Assembly (NCBI GenBank): GCA_002305275.1
Contig: DBQO01000015.1
Location: 1,145 to 65,144, forward strand
Origin: Bacteroidales bacterium UBA1392
GTDB taxonomy: Bacteria; Bacteroidota; Bacteroidia; Bacteroidales; UBA932
Length of the DNA: 64,000 nucleotides
Reading direction: 5' to 3'
The first letter of the stretch is position 1. Every line of letters starts with the position of its first letter. A model generated the notes under the pieces. That model made no database searches and was not told the DNA's origin. It was given only the letters and a program-made list of their open reading frames with translations. Made by a program: the position numbers and the translations under genes. Below are positions 43,642 to 51,172 of this stretch, piece after piece.

Positions 43642-43716
43642 AAATCGGCAATGCCGATTTGATGTCAAATTGAAAAACGGCAATAAAATCGGCAATCCGC
43701 ATTGCCGAAATTGCCG
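43627..43716. repeat. Cluster of CGGCAAT/ATTGCCG heptamers with a perfect palindrome
   Basis: Within 90 bp there are five copies of CGGCAAT or its complement in the hsdR upstream gap plus one inside its first codons (43627, 43646, 43678, 43690, 43701, 43710). The 19-mer AAATCGGCAATGCCGATTT (43642-43660) is a perfect palindrome abutting the ATG. It may be an operator array controlling hsdR, or a REP-like element. Confidence 0.7.
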
Positions 43717-43718
43717 AT

Positions 43719-45179
43719 TTATTCAATCCAAATATATTTTGTGCCCACTCTTTTAGCATAACCATTATCTACTAAAGCAGTTAAATGATTCCTAGCTTGT
43801 CGTTCTTTTAGCCCTGAAATCTCTTCGTATTGCTTAGTTGTTAGCGATTTATGTTCACGTAAAATATCTATGCCTGGTAAATCTTTGGATTTTACAATCT
43901 GTTTGTTTGGATTCACTTTCCTAAAAAGAGTTACTTTTAGACTGCCGTTTTCTAAAACGAATTGTGGTTTTGGCAAGCCAAAACTTTCTACTTTACTTAA
44001 TTCTTCCATACCAAAGCCCCGTTCTTCCACTAAACCCATTTCAAAGAAAATATGAGCAATTTTGGGGTTTCGGCTAAATGAAGGAGCAGTAAAGCTATTT
44101 AGTTGTTCAATGGAACATAGGGGTTCGCCAGGACTTGAAACAGTTACATTTTCATCGTCAATCTCAATCATTATACGACCACCGGAGATAGTGTAATCCC
44201 TATGAACCATAGCATTCATAATAACCTCATAAAGAGCAGAATAAGAGGCTTCTACTTTTTCAGTCCTCTCAAAAGAAGTACGTGACGAAAATCCCCTAGG
44301 GAACACAAAACTTAAATATTGTTCTATTTTGTCCGGTAGGAGCACTAATGGGCCTTTAAAATCCGCAATCTTAGGGTTATCAGTACCTGAGCGAACAGTA
44401 AATTTAATTCTTGCTTGAGGGAAATGTTGCTCAGGATTTTGACCTAACAGTAATAAACCCAGGCCAGTTGGTCGAGCTGTTCTGCTTTCTTCGTCAACTT
44501 TTATTAGTTTCATCCTGTTTAAATAGCCTTTCCATGCGTCTGTGCCAATCTTATAGGTAAGTCCCATTTTGGCAATCATTGTGCTTTGGGCCTCGTCCGA
44601 AAGGTCTTGCAAATTAAATTCGATTAATTCGTTTTCTATTGGATCAATAGCTGATTGAATTTCTTGTGTCACTTCTTTTTCAGCACGTTTAGCTGCTTCT
44701 TTAAAGAATTGTTCATTTGCCTTAGCAATCATTTCTTCATATTTCTTTTCGTAGAATTCAACCTCAATACCTGCTTTCTTTAAAAGTCTGTATCCATTGG
44801 AAGCCACTGTAGGATCCGGATCAAAGTGACCTATGTAAACCTTTTTTAAACGAGCATTGATACACCTTTTATAGCATCCCTTTTTGGGTAAGTTTCTTTT
44901 AACGCAAGGTTCCAAAGTTGTATATAAGGTAAAGCCGGATAAATCTTCTCCAGGATGTTTCCTTTCTAAAACAGTAAACTCTCCGTGATCTCCAATACGC
45001 AATTCTCCGCGATGAGCTTTATCAAAATAGGCACCATTCCTGTCAATTAAAACGGCCCCTACTTTTGGATCCACTCTATCGGCATGTTCGCTCTTTGACT
45101 CCATCATTTCCAATATGGAAAGCTCCATATATTGCTCATGAGTGTATTTTTGTCCTTTAATAAAATCTTCGCGTTTCAT
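43719..45179 (-). CDS. Deaminase-like / HATPase_c_4 / winged-helix fusion protein
   Basis: 486 residues. The N-terminal 140 residues form a RibD/CMP-deaminase-like domain: VGAVLIDRNGAYFDKAHRGE, a catalytic-type DHGEFTVLE (HxE) and zinc ligands TTLEPC...KKGC. A linker helix follows (about 150-200). Residues about 290-415 match the C-terminal ATP-binding module of Schlafen-like/RecG-related transcriptional regulators (HATPase_c_4): ALYEVIMNAMVHRDYTI, IEIDDENVTVSSPGEP, RNPKIAHIFFEMGLVEERGFGM. The end is a winged helix (TTKQYEEISGLKERQARNHLTALVDNGYA). A base- or nucleotide-deaminating effector with a sensor/DNA-binding module would fit a defence role. It precedes hsdR by 77 bp. Confidence 0.75.
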   Translation of the reverse strand: MKREDFIKGQKYTHEQYMELSILEMMESKSEHADRVDPKVGAVLIDRNGAYFDKAHRGELRIGDHGEFTVLERKHPGEDLSGFTLYTTLEPCVKRNLPKKGCYKRCINARLKKVYIGHFDPDPTVASNGYRLLKKAGIEVEFYEKKYEEMIAKANEQFFKEAAKRAEKEVTQEIQSAIDPIENELIEFNLQDLSDEAQSTMIAKMGLTYKIGTDAWKGYLNRMKLIKVDEESRTARPTGLGLLLLGQNPEQHFPQARIKFTVRSGTDNPKIADFKGPLVLLPDKIEQYLSFVFPRGFSSRTSFERTEKVEASYSALYEVIMNAMVHRDYTISGGRIMIEIDDENVTVSSPGEPLCSIEQLNSFTAPSFSRNPKIAHIFFEMGLVEERGFGMEELSKVESFGLPKPQFVLENGSLKVTLFRKVNPNKQIVKSKDLPGIDILREHKSLTTKQYEEISGLKERQARNHLTALVDNGYAKRVGTKYIWIE

Positions 45180-45200
45180 AAGATTTAGTCTTTATATTTC

Positions 45201-45269
45201 TTATTCCATTTCCACCTTTGCCTTACCACTCTCAATTATTGGAACAAAACAGTCTGCCAAGAGTAAATT
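45201..45269 (-). pseudogene. hsdS-like 3' stub (third)
   Basis: Minus-strand frame reads NLLLADCFVPIIESGKAKVE then ME and stop, resembling the conserved HsdS C-terminus (LRDTLLPKLISGE...). The most diverged of the three stubs. Confidence 0.4.
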
Positions 45270-45385
45270 GTTTGGAGTGGGCTTATTTTTCAAAGATACA
45301 AAATAATGACATAACTGTCTTTGTGAGTTAGATGATTGTTAAATTATCATAGGCAAATGCAGAACAATTATACACATAAATGGGG

Positions 45386-45439
45386 TTAAAAGAATTTAAT
45401 GGCGAAGGATCCGATGGTGTGTTCGGTGAAATATGTCAT
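45386..45439 (-). pseudogene. hsdR 5' stub
   Basis: ATG at 45439 opens MTYFTEHTIGSFAIKFF and a stop. The intact HsdR begins ...VTDDKITEHSIESFAIELF, and the nucleotide sequences also match (ggcgaaggat, tgttcggt shared). A remnant of a second hsdR copy. Confidence 0.6.
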
Positions 45440-45555
45440 GTTCTTTTAGAGATATTTGTAAATTAGGTAATTCTAACATAAGTCTAGTCCAAAATATAAC
45501 TTTAATTTTCAATAATACTTGTTTCTTAGCTAACATTTATTATTAGTCCATTGTG

Positions 45556-46590
45556 TTAATGACAAAGATTAATGTTTTCCATAAACACACACCCACCCTT
45601 ACATTCGTTTCTATGAATACATGAATTACAATTGTTGTTTAATATTTTTTTGCGATGTTCTTTGAAAAAAATATTGTTTTTCCATATCTCACTTAATGTG
45701 TCTGAATGCAAGTCACCATATGAATTAGAATTAATCATGAATGAGCACGGATACATTTTTAAGTCTTCTGATATAAATGCCGAAAAACGAGCTGCTTCAC
45801 AAGACTCATAAAATAGGTTGTTGACATTCATGTATTTGAGAATCCCAGAAATTGAGCAACTATCAAATCCTATCTTTAAGCCTACTTTATTATTCTCAAC
45901 ACTTTCAAAAAAATCCTCTATTAAATGAGATTTATTTAACAGCAACTCATCACTTGAATTAATAGGCTTATAGTTTAGGAAAATAATTGCATTTATTTGG
46001 TTAAAAAACGGAGGAGGATTCTTTAACCAAGAAATCGCCTTCTTAACAGTATTTGTATTTAAAAGGAAATGAATATTTGTTTTAATTTGAAAAGTAGTTA
46101 CGTAATTAACTAGTTCACTTAAATAATATTCGTACGGATAGTAAGCACTAATAGCCATTGCACCACAATAGAGTTTTGTGGCTTCAAGTATATCTTTAGT
46201 TAATCCTTCACCGTTTGTAGTATATGATGGTACAATTTCATTATTTACAGTCTCTCTGAGTATTTCTATGAATTTTGGATGTTGGTTGGGGTTACCACCA
46301 CCTAAAGCTACTTGTAATGTGCCAACTTTTTTTGCTTGTCGAATGATCGTTACATAATCTTTTAAGTCCATGTGTTTACCCCTACTGTTGGAGTTTCTAT
46401 AACAGAATTCGCAATTTCTTTCGCAGTAATTTGTTATGGATATATCAATTACTTCAGGTCCTGATTTTGCCCAGAAAGGCTCTTCAAATCCATACTCTTC
46501 AACGCGAATGAATAATCCAGTAGATTTATTGAATACTGTAGAATAATGTTGTTCTACATGTTTATTTATTATAATATCACCATCTATCAT
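45556..46590 (-). CDS. Radical SAM/SPASM-domain protein
   Basis: About 344 residues from ATG 46590, overlapping the previous gene by 14 bp (ATG 46623 is possible). The [4Fe-4S] radical SAM triad is Cys56, Cys60, Cys63 in TNYCERNCEFCYR; a glycine-rich SAM block is VALGGGNPNQHPKF. The C-terminal SPASM region has CEAARFSAFISEDLKMYPCSF and CNSCIHRNECKGGCVF...C for auxiliary clusters. SPASM enzymes usually modify peptides or proteins. No biotin/pyrroloquinoline context is present; instead it follows two small proteins and a STAND NTPase. A peptide-modifying role on one of these small proteins is the natural hypothesis. Confidence 0.88.
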   Translation of the reverse strand: MIDGDIIINKHVEQHYSTVFNKSTGLFIRVEEYGFEEPFWAKSGPEVIDISITNYCERNCEFCYRNSNSRGKHMDLKDYVTIIRQAKKVGTLQVALGGGNPNQHPKFIEILRETVNNEIVPSYTTNGEGLTKDILEATKLYCGAMAISAYYPYEYYLSELVNYVTTFQIKTNIHFLLNTNTVKKAISWLKNPPPFFNQINAIIFLNYKPINSSDELLLNKSHLIEDFFESVENNKVGLKIGFDSCSISGILKYMNVNNLFYESCEAARFSAFISEDLKMYPCSFMINSNSYGDLHSDTLSEIWKNNIFFKEHRKKILNNNCNSCIHRNECKGGCVFMENINLCH

Positions 46591-46990
46591 TCGTTGCATC
46601 AATAAATAAATCTTCAGTTTCAATGATAAAAGAATCTGTACAGAAAAAACACTCTATTACATCATTGTCGCTATGTAGTCTACCTGCGTAGACATTTTTG
46701 CCGGCTTTCTCTGCTTCAATTATCTTTTCTAAAGTTTCTTCCGAGAATATGTCTACGATAAAATCATTAAAATCTCCTCTATTATTCCATCTATCCCCAT
46801 CTACAAAAATTCTGATAGGTTCCAGATTGTTTTTAAATGCATTAAATAGGTTTTTATATATGTCTGCAAATATAGACTTATCTTCAACGCCAACAGATTT
46901 CATGAATTTCTTCAAATTAAAATCTCCTTCACTAATTAGCACAAAACAAGTAGAAGAACTATTTGTCACAAAGTCAAATTTAATTTTCAT
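46577..46990 (-). CDS. Small protein with N-terminal FVTNSSST motif
   Basis: 137 residues beginning MKIKFDFVTNSSSTCFVLI. From memory, an FV(T/S)NSSS(S/T)xF N-terminus recurs in many otherwise different bacterial and phage proteins of unknown role, so it may be a recognised tag. The rest is acidic (VGVEDKSIFADIYKNLFNAF, DGDRWNNRGDFNDFIVDIF, GRLHSDNDVIECFFCTDSF). It overlaps the radical SAM gene and is separated from the upstream gene by 1 bp, so the three are coupled. It is a plausible substrate or adaptor of the radical SAM enzyme. Confidence 0.7.
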   Translation of the reverse strand: MKIKFDFVTNSSSTCFVLISEGDFNLKKFMKSVGVEDKSIFADIYKNLFNAFKNNLEPIRIFVDGDRWNNRGDFNDFIVDIFSEETLEKIIEAEKAGKNVYAGRLHSDNDVIECFFCTDSFIIETEDLFIDATNDRW

Positions 46991-46991
46991 T

Positions 46992-47387
46992 TTATTTCAT
47001 TAATAAAAAGTTAATAAATCTATCATGTAACTCATCTGAAAACACAAAATCAATAAACTCCCCATATCCAGTTGATAGCTCATCAAACGCAATAATTGTG
47101 TAGTTTTCGTTTTCCTCTTTCAGAGTTAATATTTTTTTAAGAGAATCGTTGCTTATGCAATATTTTTTACGAATAAAATCCTTAAAACTTAAGTATTCTA
47201 CCTTATAGTATAAGTTATAATCCTCTTCAACATTATTTGCCTCAGAGAATATCCAATCATACATTCTAGAAAACATATCTGCTGCGTATTTTCCTTTTTG
47301 TACTCCAGCTTTTTCGATAAACATATTTTTTGTTAAGCGTTTATTAACTACTAACAAGGATCTATATGAGCTATAACTGTATCTCAT
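46992..47387 (-). CDS. Small protein of unknown function in the STAND/radical SAM operon
   Basis: 131 residues, no signal peptide. Visible features: an aromatic, basic N-terminus (MRYSYSSYRSLLVVNKR), charged helices (ISNDSLKKILTLKEENENY) and a C-terminus FVFSDELHDRFINFLLMK. No family recognised. Its ATG (47387) lies 17 bp inside the 3' end of the NTPase gene and its stop is 1 bp before the FVTNSSST gene, so expression is tightly coupled to both. Confidence 0.65.
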   Translation of the reverse strand: MRYSYSSYRSLLVVNKRLTKNMFIEKAGVQKGKYAADMFSRMYDWIFSEANNVEEDYNLYYKVEYLSFKDFIRKKYCISNDSLKKILTLKEENENYTIIAFDELSTGYGEFIDFVFSDELHDRFINFLLMK

Positions 47388-49950
47388 AAGTTTTAATAAA
47401 ATTATTTATAGACTTCTTCAAAACACTACTATTACAACTTAATATTCGCTCAAAATGCATTTTATTACTATACTTTTTCCAATATAAATAATACAGATAT
47501 TGTATATTATGGTTTATTGGCAAGAGGTATAGTATATATTGAAAAAGATGGTGACGATTTGGTGAATTTTGAAAATCTTCATTATTCAAAATATCTTCAA
47601 GTCTTTCAATGAATATTTCAAGCTGGTCTTTGTCAAACTGACCATAGTATGAATACTTTTTCTTAGGATAGATTCTATAGACATTTGTTTTAAATTCATA
47701 ATCTGTAAGTGTATCGAATATTTCAAATAAGAGAAGGATGTTAAGGTTGGGAAAATTATCCACATTCCAACGTTCATATGCTAACGAGATAATCATATGT
47801 TCTGATATATCAGGATCAATTAAAAAATTACTTTTTAGCTTAAGCTTATCATCGGCAGTTACCCACTCGTCTTTTATGTCGAAAATATAATAAGGGAATA
47901 CTTCTGAATACCATTCTTGTTTTCTAATAAAAGCAGATAGTTCAACATTGTCTTTTAGTCTTTCCATTGAAAAAATAAAGTACATACAACCTTCCTTGAT
48001 TCGAGATTCATTGTTTATGTTTTCTTCAATAAATAAATTGAATTTGTCTTTTGATTTTTCATATAGATAATTTAACAAGTAATCAGTAATTAAATAATCT
48101 CTAAATTCGTCAAATGTGAAATTTATAAATTCCGTATTTCCAAAAATGCTATCTTGCTCCCCTATGTCTTTCCTTAATAATATGTTTTCATCTAAAAACC
48201 TTATGTAAATATCCCTGTTTCTATTTTCTGTTTTTAATAAAGAGTCAATAGGTATATTCTCAAATATATTATGTTCTATCATGTATTCAATGATAGCTAA
48301 AAATAGATTTTTAATGTCGAATTCACCAATAATAGATGATGGGAAATGAGCTTTCAATCTATTGTTTATTTCTGAACATTTTATAGAATAATATTTATGA
48401 AATACATCCTCTTTATAAATATGTGTTAATGCTGATATTTTTTGTCCTTTATTTGTTTCACTAAATATTCTAAGCAACAAAAAATTAGTTACGAGTTCTT
48501 TATAAATATCAGCAGATATATAATTTATTGTAAGATCGTAGTAGGAACAATATGACTCAAATAAACAACTCTTATGATTATCGTCTAAATGGCTATTTAT
48601 ACTATCAATTTGTATAATATTCTCTTTAAAAGCACTATCTAATATGTTTTGAAAATTATTCTTAAAATATTCTGTCCTACAGGTCAGAACAACTTTCATA
48701 TGTTTGTGTTTTAGAAGTTCATTTATCAACAATTCAATTTCATAAGATAATTTTTGAGGATTACTATTCTCATTAAGGCCATCTATCATTAAAATAAAGA
48801 AGGTCTTATTATTCTCACAATATGATTCAATACGAGAGAATATGTCTTTAAAAGTATAATCGGATCCAGGAAAGAGCCTTTTAGCAATTGAAGCATACAA
48901 ATCATTTGCGTTTAATTCATGCCCAGTAAGAAATATACTTGGTATATTTCTTTTTAATAATACATTTTCAGCCAAGTCACATAGAAAGTTTGTCTTACCT
49001 TGTCCTGCATGTCCTTTTACTATTATAACTTTTGATTGTATAAATCGTAAGTCTTTAATCTTATTTTGAATTTTTCTAGTAAAACTATATGATTCATTAA
49101 GTCTAATACTTTGCAATTCATCATATTTTCCGCACAAATAATCCATTAACAACAATACATTCTTATTGAATTCATCATTTGAAATCTTCCAACTACTATT
49201 TGAGATAAAGTCTATATTAAAATCGAAATTGATATTCTTTTTTCTTAGTATCAACATCTTACGTAAATAGTCAAAATTAAATTTTTTGATTTCACTAATT
49301 ATCCTATTAATAAATACATAAGGTGCAAAGAAGTATCTTAAATGATCTTTCAATTCATCTATTTCGACAAAGGTGTCTGCAATGTATTTCCCAGAAGCAA
49401 TTTGTTTGTGGATTTGAAACTTTATTTGCTCTTGTGTTTTCTGAAATACTATTTCGGGGGTTAGCTCGCTCTTTTTTAATATCCCAATAATACTATCAAT
49501 CTTTTCTGATACCTGAAATATTCTTGATTGATAATTCTCTGCTATAAATAGTTTTTTCAGTTCTTCGTTTGCTTTAATTTTACTAATAAACAACTGAAAG
49601 AAGTCATGAATTTCTTTGTTGGAAGGAATTATAATATTTGGGTTATTCTGTAATTCATTACTTATATCTTCTGGGTTATATTGTTTGTTGTCAAACAATA
49701 TATGCTCAATAAGTAAGTCATCAAGCACCTGTGAGTAGTAAAATGGAAATTTTCCCCCATCTATGTTAAATGGGTATAATTTTTCGAACTCATTAAGCGT
49801 TTCATTAATTAAGTTCCTTAACTCAGTTTTGAAACTTTTAGGTGGAAATAATTTATTCCAAATACGCTTTACCCAGATTTCCTCTTGTATATAATGAGAT
49901 AAAATAATATTCCCAATATATAATGCGACAGTAGCTGCTGTAAGTATCAT
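47371..49950 (-). CDS. Membrane-anchored STAND/NACHT-like NTPase
   Basis: 859 residues. An N-terminal transmembrane segment (LTAATVALYIGNIILSHYI) precedes a helical region, then Walker A VKGHAGQGKTNF (residues 313-320), Walker B FFILMIDGLNEN (about 384-391), a sensor-like VVLTCRTEYF and a winged-helix/helical part with FTFDEFRDYLITDYLLNYLYEK, as in NACHT/STAND signalling ATPases. The remaining C-terminal 200 residues are helical and may sense the trigger. STAND ATPases such as Avs proteins recognise phage proteins and activate effectors; no effector domain is fused here, so the effector may be one of the downstream proteins. Visibly AT-rich compared with flanking hsd genes. Confidence 0.8.
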   Translation of the reverse strand: MILTAATVALYIGNIILSHYIQEEIWVKRIWNKLFPPKSFKTELRNLINETLNEFEKLYPFNIDGGKFPFYYSQVLDDLLIEHILFDNKQYNPEDISNELQNNPNIIIPSNKEIHDFFQLFISKIKANEELKKLFIAENYQSRIFQVSEKIDSIIGILKKSELTPEIVFQKTQEQIKFQIHKQIASGKYIADTFVEIDELKDHLRYFFAPYVFINRIISEIKKFNFDYLRKMLILRKKNINFDFNIDFISNSSWKISNDEFNKNVLLLMDYLCGKYDELQSIRLNESYSFTRKIQNKIKDLRFIQSKVIIVKGHAGQGKTNFLCDLAENVLLKRNIPSIFLTGHELNANDLYASIAKRLFPGSDYTFKDIFSRIESYCENNKTFFILMIDGLNENSNPQKLSYEIELLINELLKHKHMKVVLTCRTEYFKNNFQNILDSAFKENIIQIDSINSHLDDNHKSCLFESYCSYYDLTINYISADIYKELVTNFLLLRIFSETNKGQKISALTHIYKEDVFHKYYSIKCSEINNRLKAHFPSSIIGEFDIKNLFLAIIEYMIEHNIFENIPIDSLLKTENRNRDIYIRFLDENILLRKDIGEQDSIFGNTEFINFTFDEFRDYLITDYLLNYLYEKSKDKFNLFIEENINNESRIKEGCMYFIFSMERLKDNVELSAFIRKQEWYSEVFPYYIFDIKDEWVTADDKLKLKSNFLIDPDISEHMIISLAYERWNVDNFPNLNILLLFEIFDTLTDYEFKTNVYRIYPKKKYSYYGQFDKDQLEIFIERLEDILNNEDFQNSPNRHHLFQYILYLLPINHNIQYLYYLYWKKYSNKMHFERILSCNSSVLKKSINNFIKTYEIQL

Positions 49951-50037
49951 ATTACTATATTTTGTTGCTCCAATCTCATCCCCCTTTTCATCAACTTTTG
50001 CAATATAGTATTGCGTAAATGAGAGTGAGTGAGGATG
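49947..50037 (-). pseudogene. hsdS 3' stub (second)
   Basis: In one minus-strand frame: LRNTILQKLMKRGMRLEQQ, then NIVI and stop, matching the conserved HsdS end LRDTLLPKLMSGEIRLE. Its TGA stop overlaps the ATG of the STAND NTPase gene (ATGA), so the NTPase gene sits exactly where hsdS would end. Confidence 0.65.
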
Positions 50038-51078
50038 CTATTTGTTGTTATCTGATGGATACCCATACCGCCTTTTCATATACCCCAACCAACTTTTGAT
50101 TGTTTCATTAGAAGTATCATGATGTTTTCGTACATGTTCTACCCAATCCTGATGATACCAAGTGATAAAGTCTGCACCGTGCTGATAAATTTTACACCAT
50201 TCTGTTTGAAAATTCTTGACACCGGTACGCTTTAAGCAACCCATTAATCTAGTATTTCTTTTATCGAATGCGACAGCGGAGAAAACCAAATCATATTGAC
50301 CACTTTCGTTAATGCCGTTTGCAAGTGCTTGCTGGCGTAGAAGTTGATAACCTGCCGTAGCTGCAGGACATCTTGTTAGAATAGACTTACCATAGTCGGA
50401 CAACTTGAAATAATCTAGATATTTCCGTCCCCATTCCTTTTGATGGCATATTTTTTCATATTCGCGTGAAGAGGGCAATTGCATACACCTATCAGGATCC
50501 GGCTTATCTGGTAAGTCTTTTTTGTCCTCATTATTACGAGCCGAACATCTGTAAAAACTATCTTCAGTATATTTACATTCGGTAAGAATTAATCCTTTGC
50601 CTCGTTTTGTTGTTACAATGAATGTAACATCCGGGGAGGTTTGTCCCGAACCTCTGCTGCCACCCATTTCTCCCAGTAATTTTTCAGGGTTCAAATCCCC
50701 ATCTAATGCAAATTCAAGTTCTACATCAACTACATCAATAATATCTGTTGAAACATTTGATCGCAAAAAATCAAGGAGCAATTTTCTAAAATCAGGATTA
50801 GAACGAGCAGGAAAATACAAATTAGCTGCAGCAACCCATGAGCTATTTAGGTGTTTAAAAGCTGAATGTACTGTTATCTGATTGTCTTTGATGTATTTTG
50901 GTAACTCATCTGCTATTCCTTCCCATAATAAATCTGGCAAATCAGCTTTAGTGATATGTTGGTAGCTTTCGTCTCCATGCTTGCCCCAATTCTCTTTTTC
51001 ATTTTCCCAATTGGGTTGAGATGAGTGACTTTTCCACCACTCAACTTGGTTTATCTTTTCTTGTTCTTGAAAGCTCAT
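50038..51078 (-). CDS. PD-(D/E)XK nuclease-like protein (PGN_0703-type putative restriction endonuclease)
   Basis: 346 residues, no signal. A PD-(D/E)XK core is visible: GQTSPDVTFIVTTKRGKGLILTECKYTEDSFYRCSAR, giving the Asp and Glu-x-Lys. Further conserved-looking blocks are YPARS-like YFPARSNPDFRKLL, GKSILTRCPAATAGYQLLRQQALA and the Trp-rich C-terminus ADFITWYHQDWVEHV. It resembles PGN_0703-family putative restriction endonucleases. It lies between two hsdS stubs directly after hsdMS, so it is an accessory nuclease of the island. Confidence 0.7.
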   Translation of the reverse strand: MSFQEQEKINQVEWWKSHSSQPNWENEKENWGKHGDESYQHITKADLPDLLWEGIADELPKYIKDNQITVHSAFKHLNSSWVAAANLYFPARSNPDFRKLLLDFLRSNVSTDIIDVVDVELEFALDGDLNPEKLLGEMGGSRGSGQTSPDVTFIVTTKRGKGLILTECKYTEDSFYRCSARNNEDKKDLPDKPDPDRCMQLPSSREYEKICHQKEWGRKYLDYFKLSDYGKSILTRCPAATAGYQLLRQQALANGINESGQYDLVFSAVAFDKRNTRLMGCLKRTGVKNFQTEWCKIYQHGADFITWYHQDWVEHVRKHHDTSNETIKSWLGYMKRRYGYPSDNNK

Positions 51079-51088
51079 ACTAATCTAT

Positions 51089-51165
51089 TTAACTATCCAA
51101 TTTCACCTCTCCAGTCTCAGCTTTGGCAATAAAGTATCACGCAATGTTGTGAAGGTGCCAATTCA
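51089..51165 (-). pseudogene. hsdS 3' stub (first)
   Basis: Minus-strand frame reads GTFTTLRDTLLPKL and, after a one-base shift, ETGEVKLDS and stop: the typical last residues of a type I HsdS, here without the rest of the gene and frameshifted. It begins 8 bp after the hsdMS stop. Confidence 0.7.
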
Positions 51166-51172
51166 GATCTGG

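Larger units (their letters stand above)
45180..45555 (-). other. Intergenic scar region with hsdS and hsdR stubs and a promoter
   Basis: 376 bp without an intact gene. It holds an hsdS-like 3' stub (45201-45269), a -7 element TATCTTTG (45298-45291) that may drive the deaminase and hsdR genes, and an hsdR 5' stub (45386-45439). The remainder up to 45555 is AT-rich with nothing recognised. Confidence 0.6.

Noticed and set aside
43627..43720. Heptamer cluster as a minimal CRISPR array
   Set aside because: Units are 7 bp, in both orientations and unevenly spaced, without spacers of constant length.
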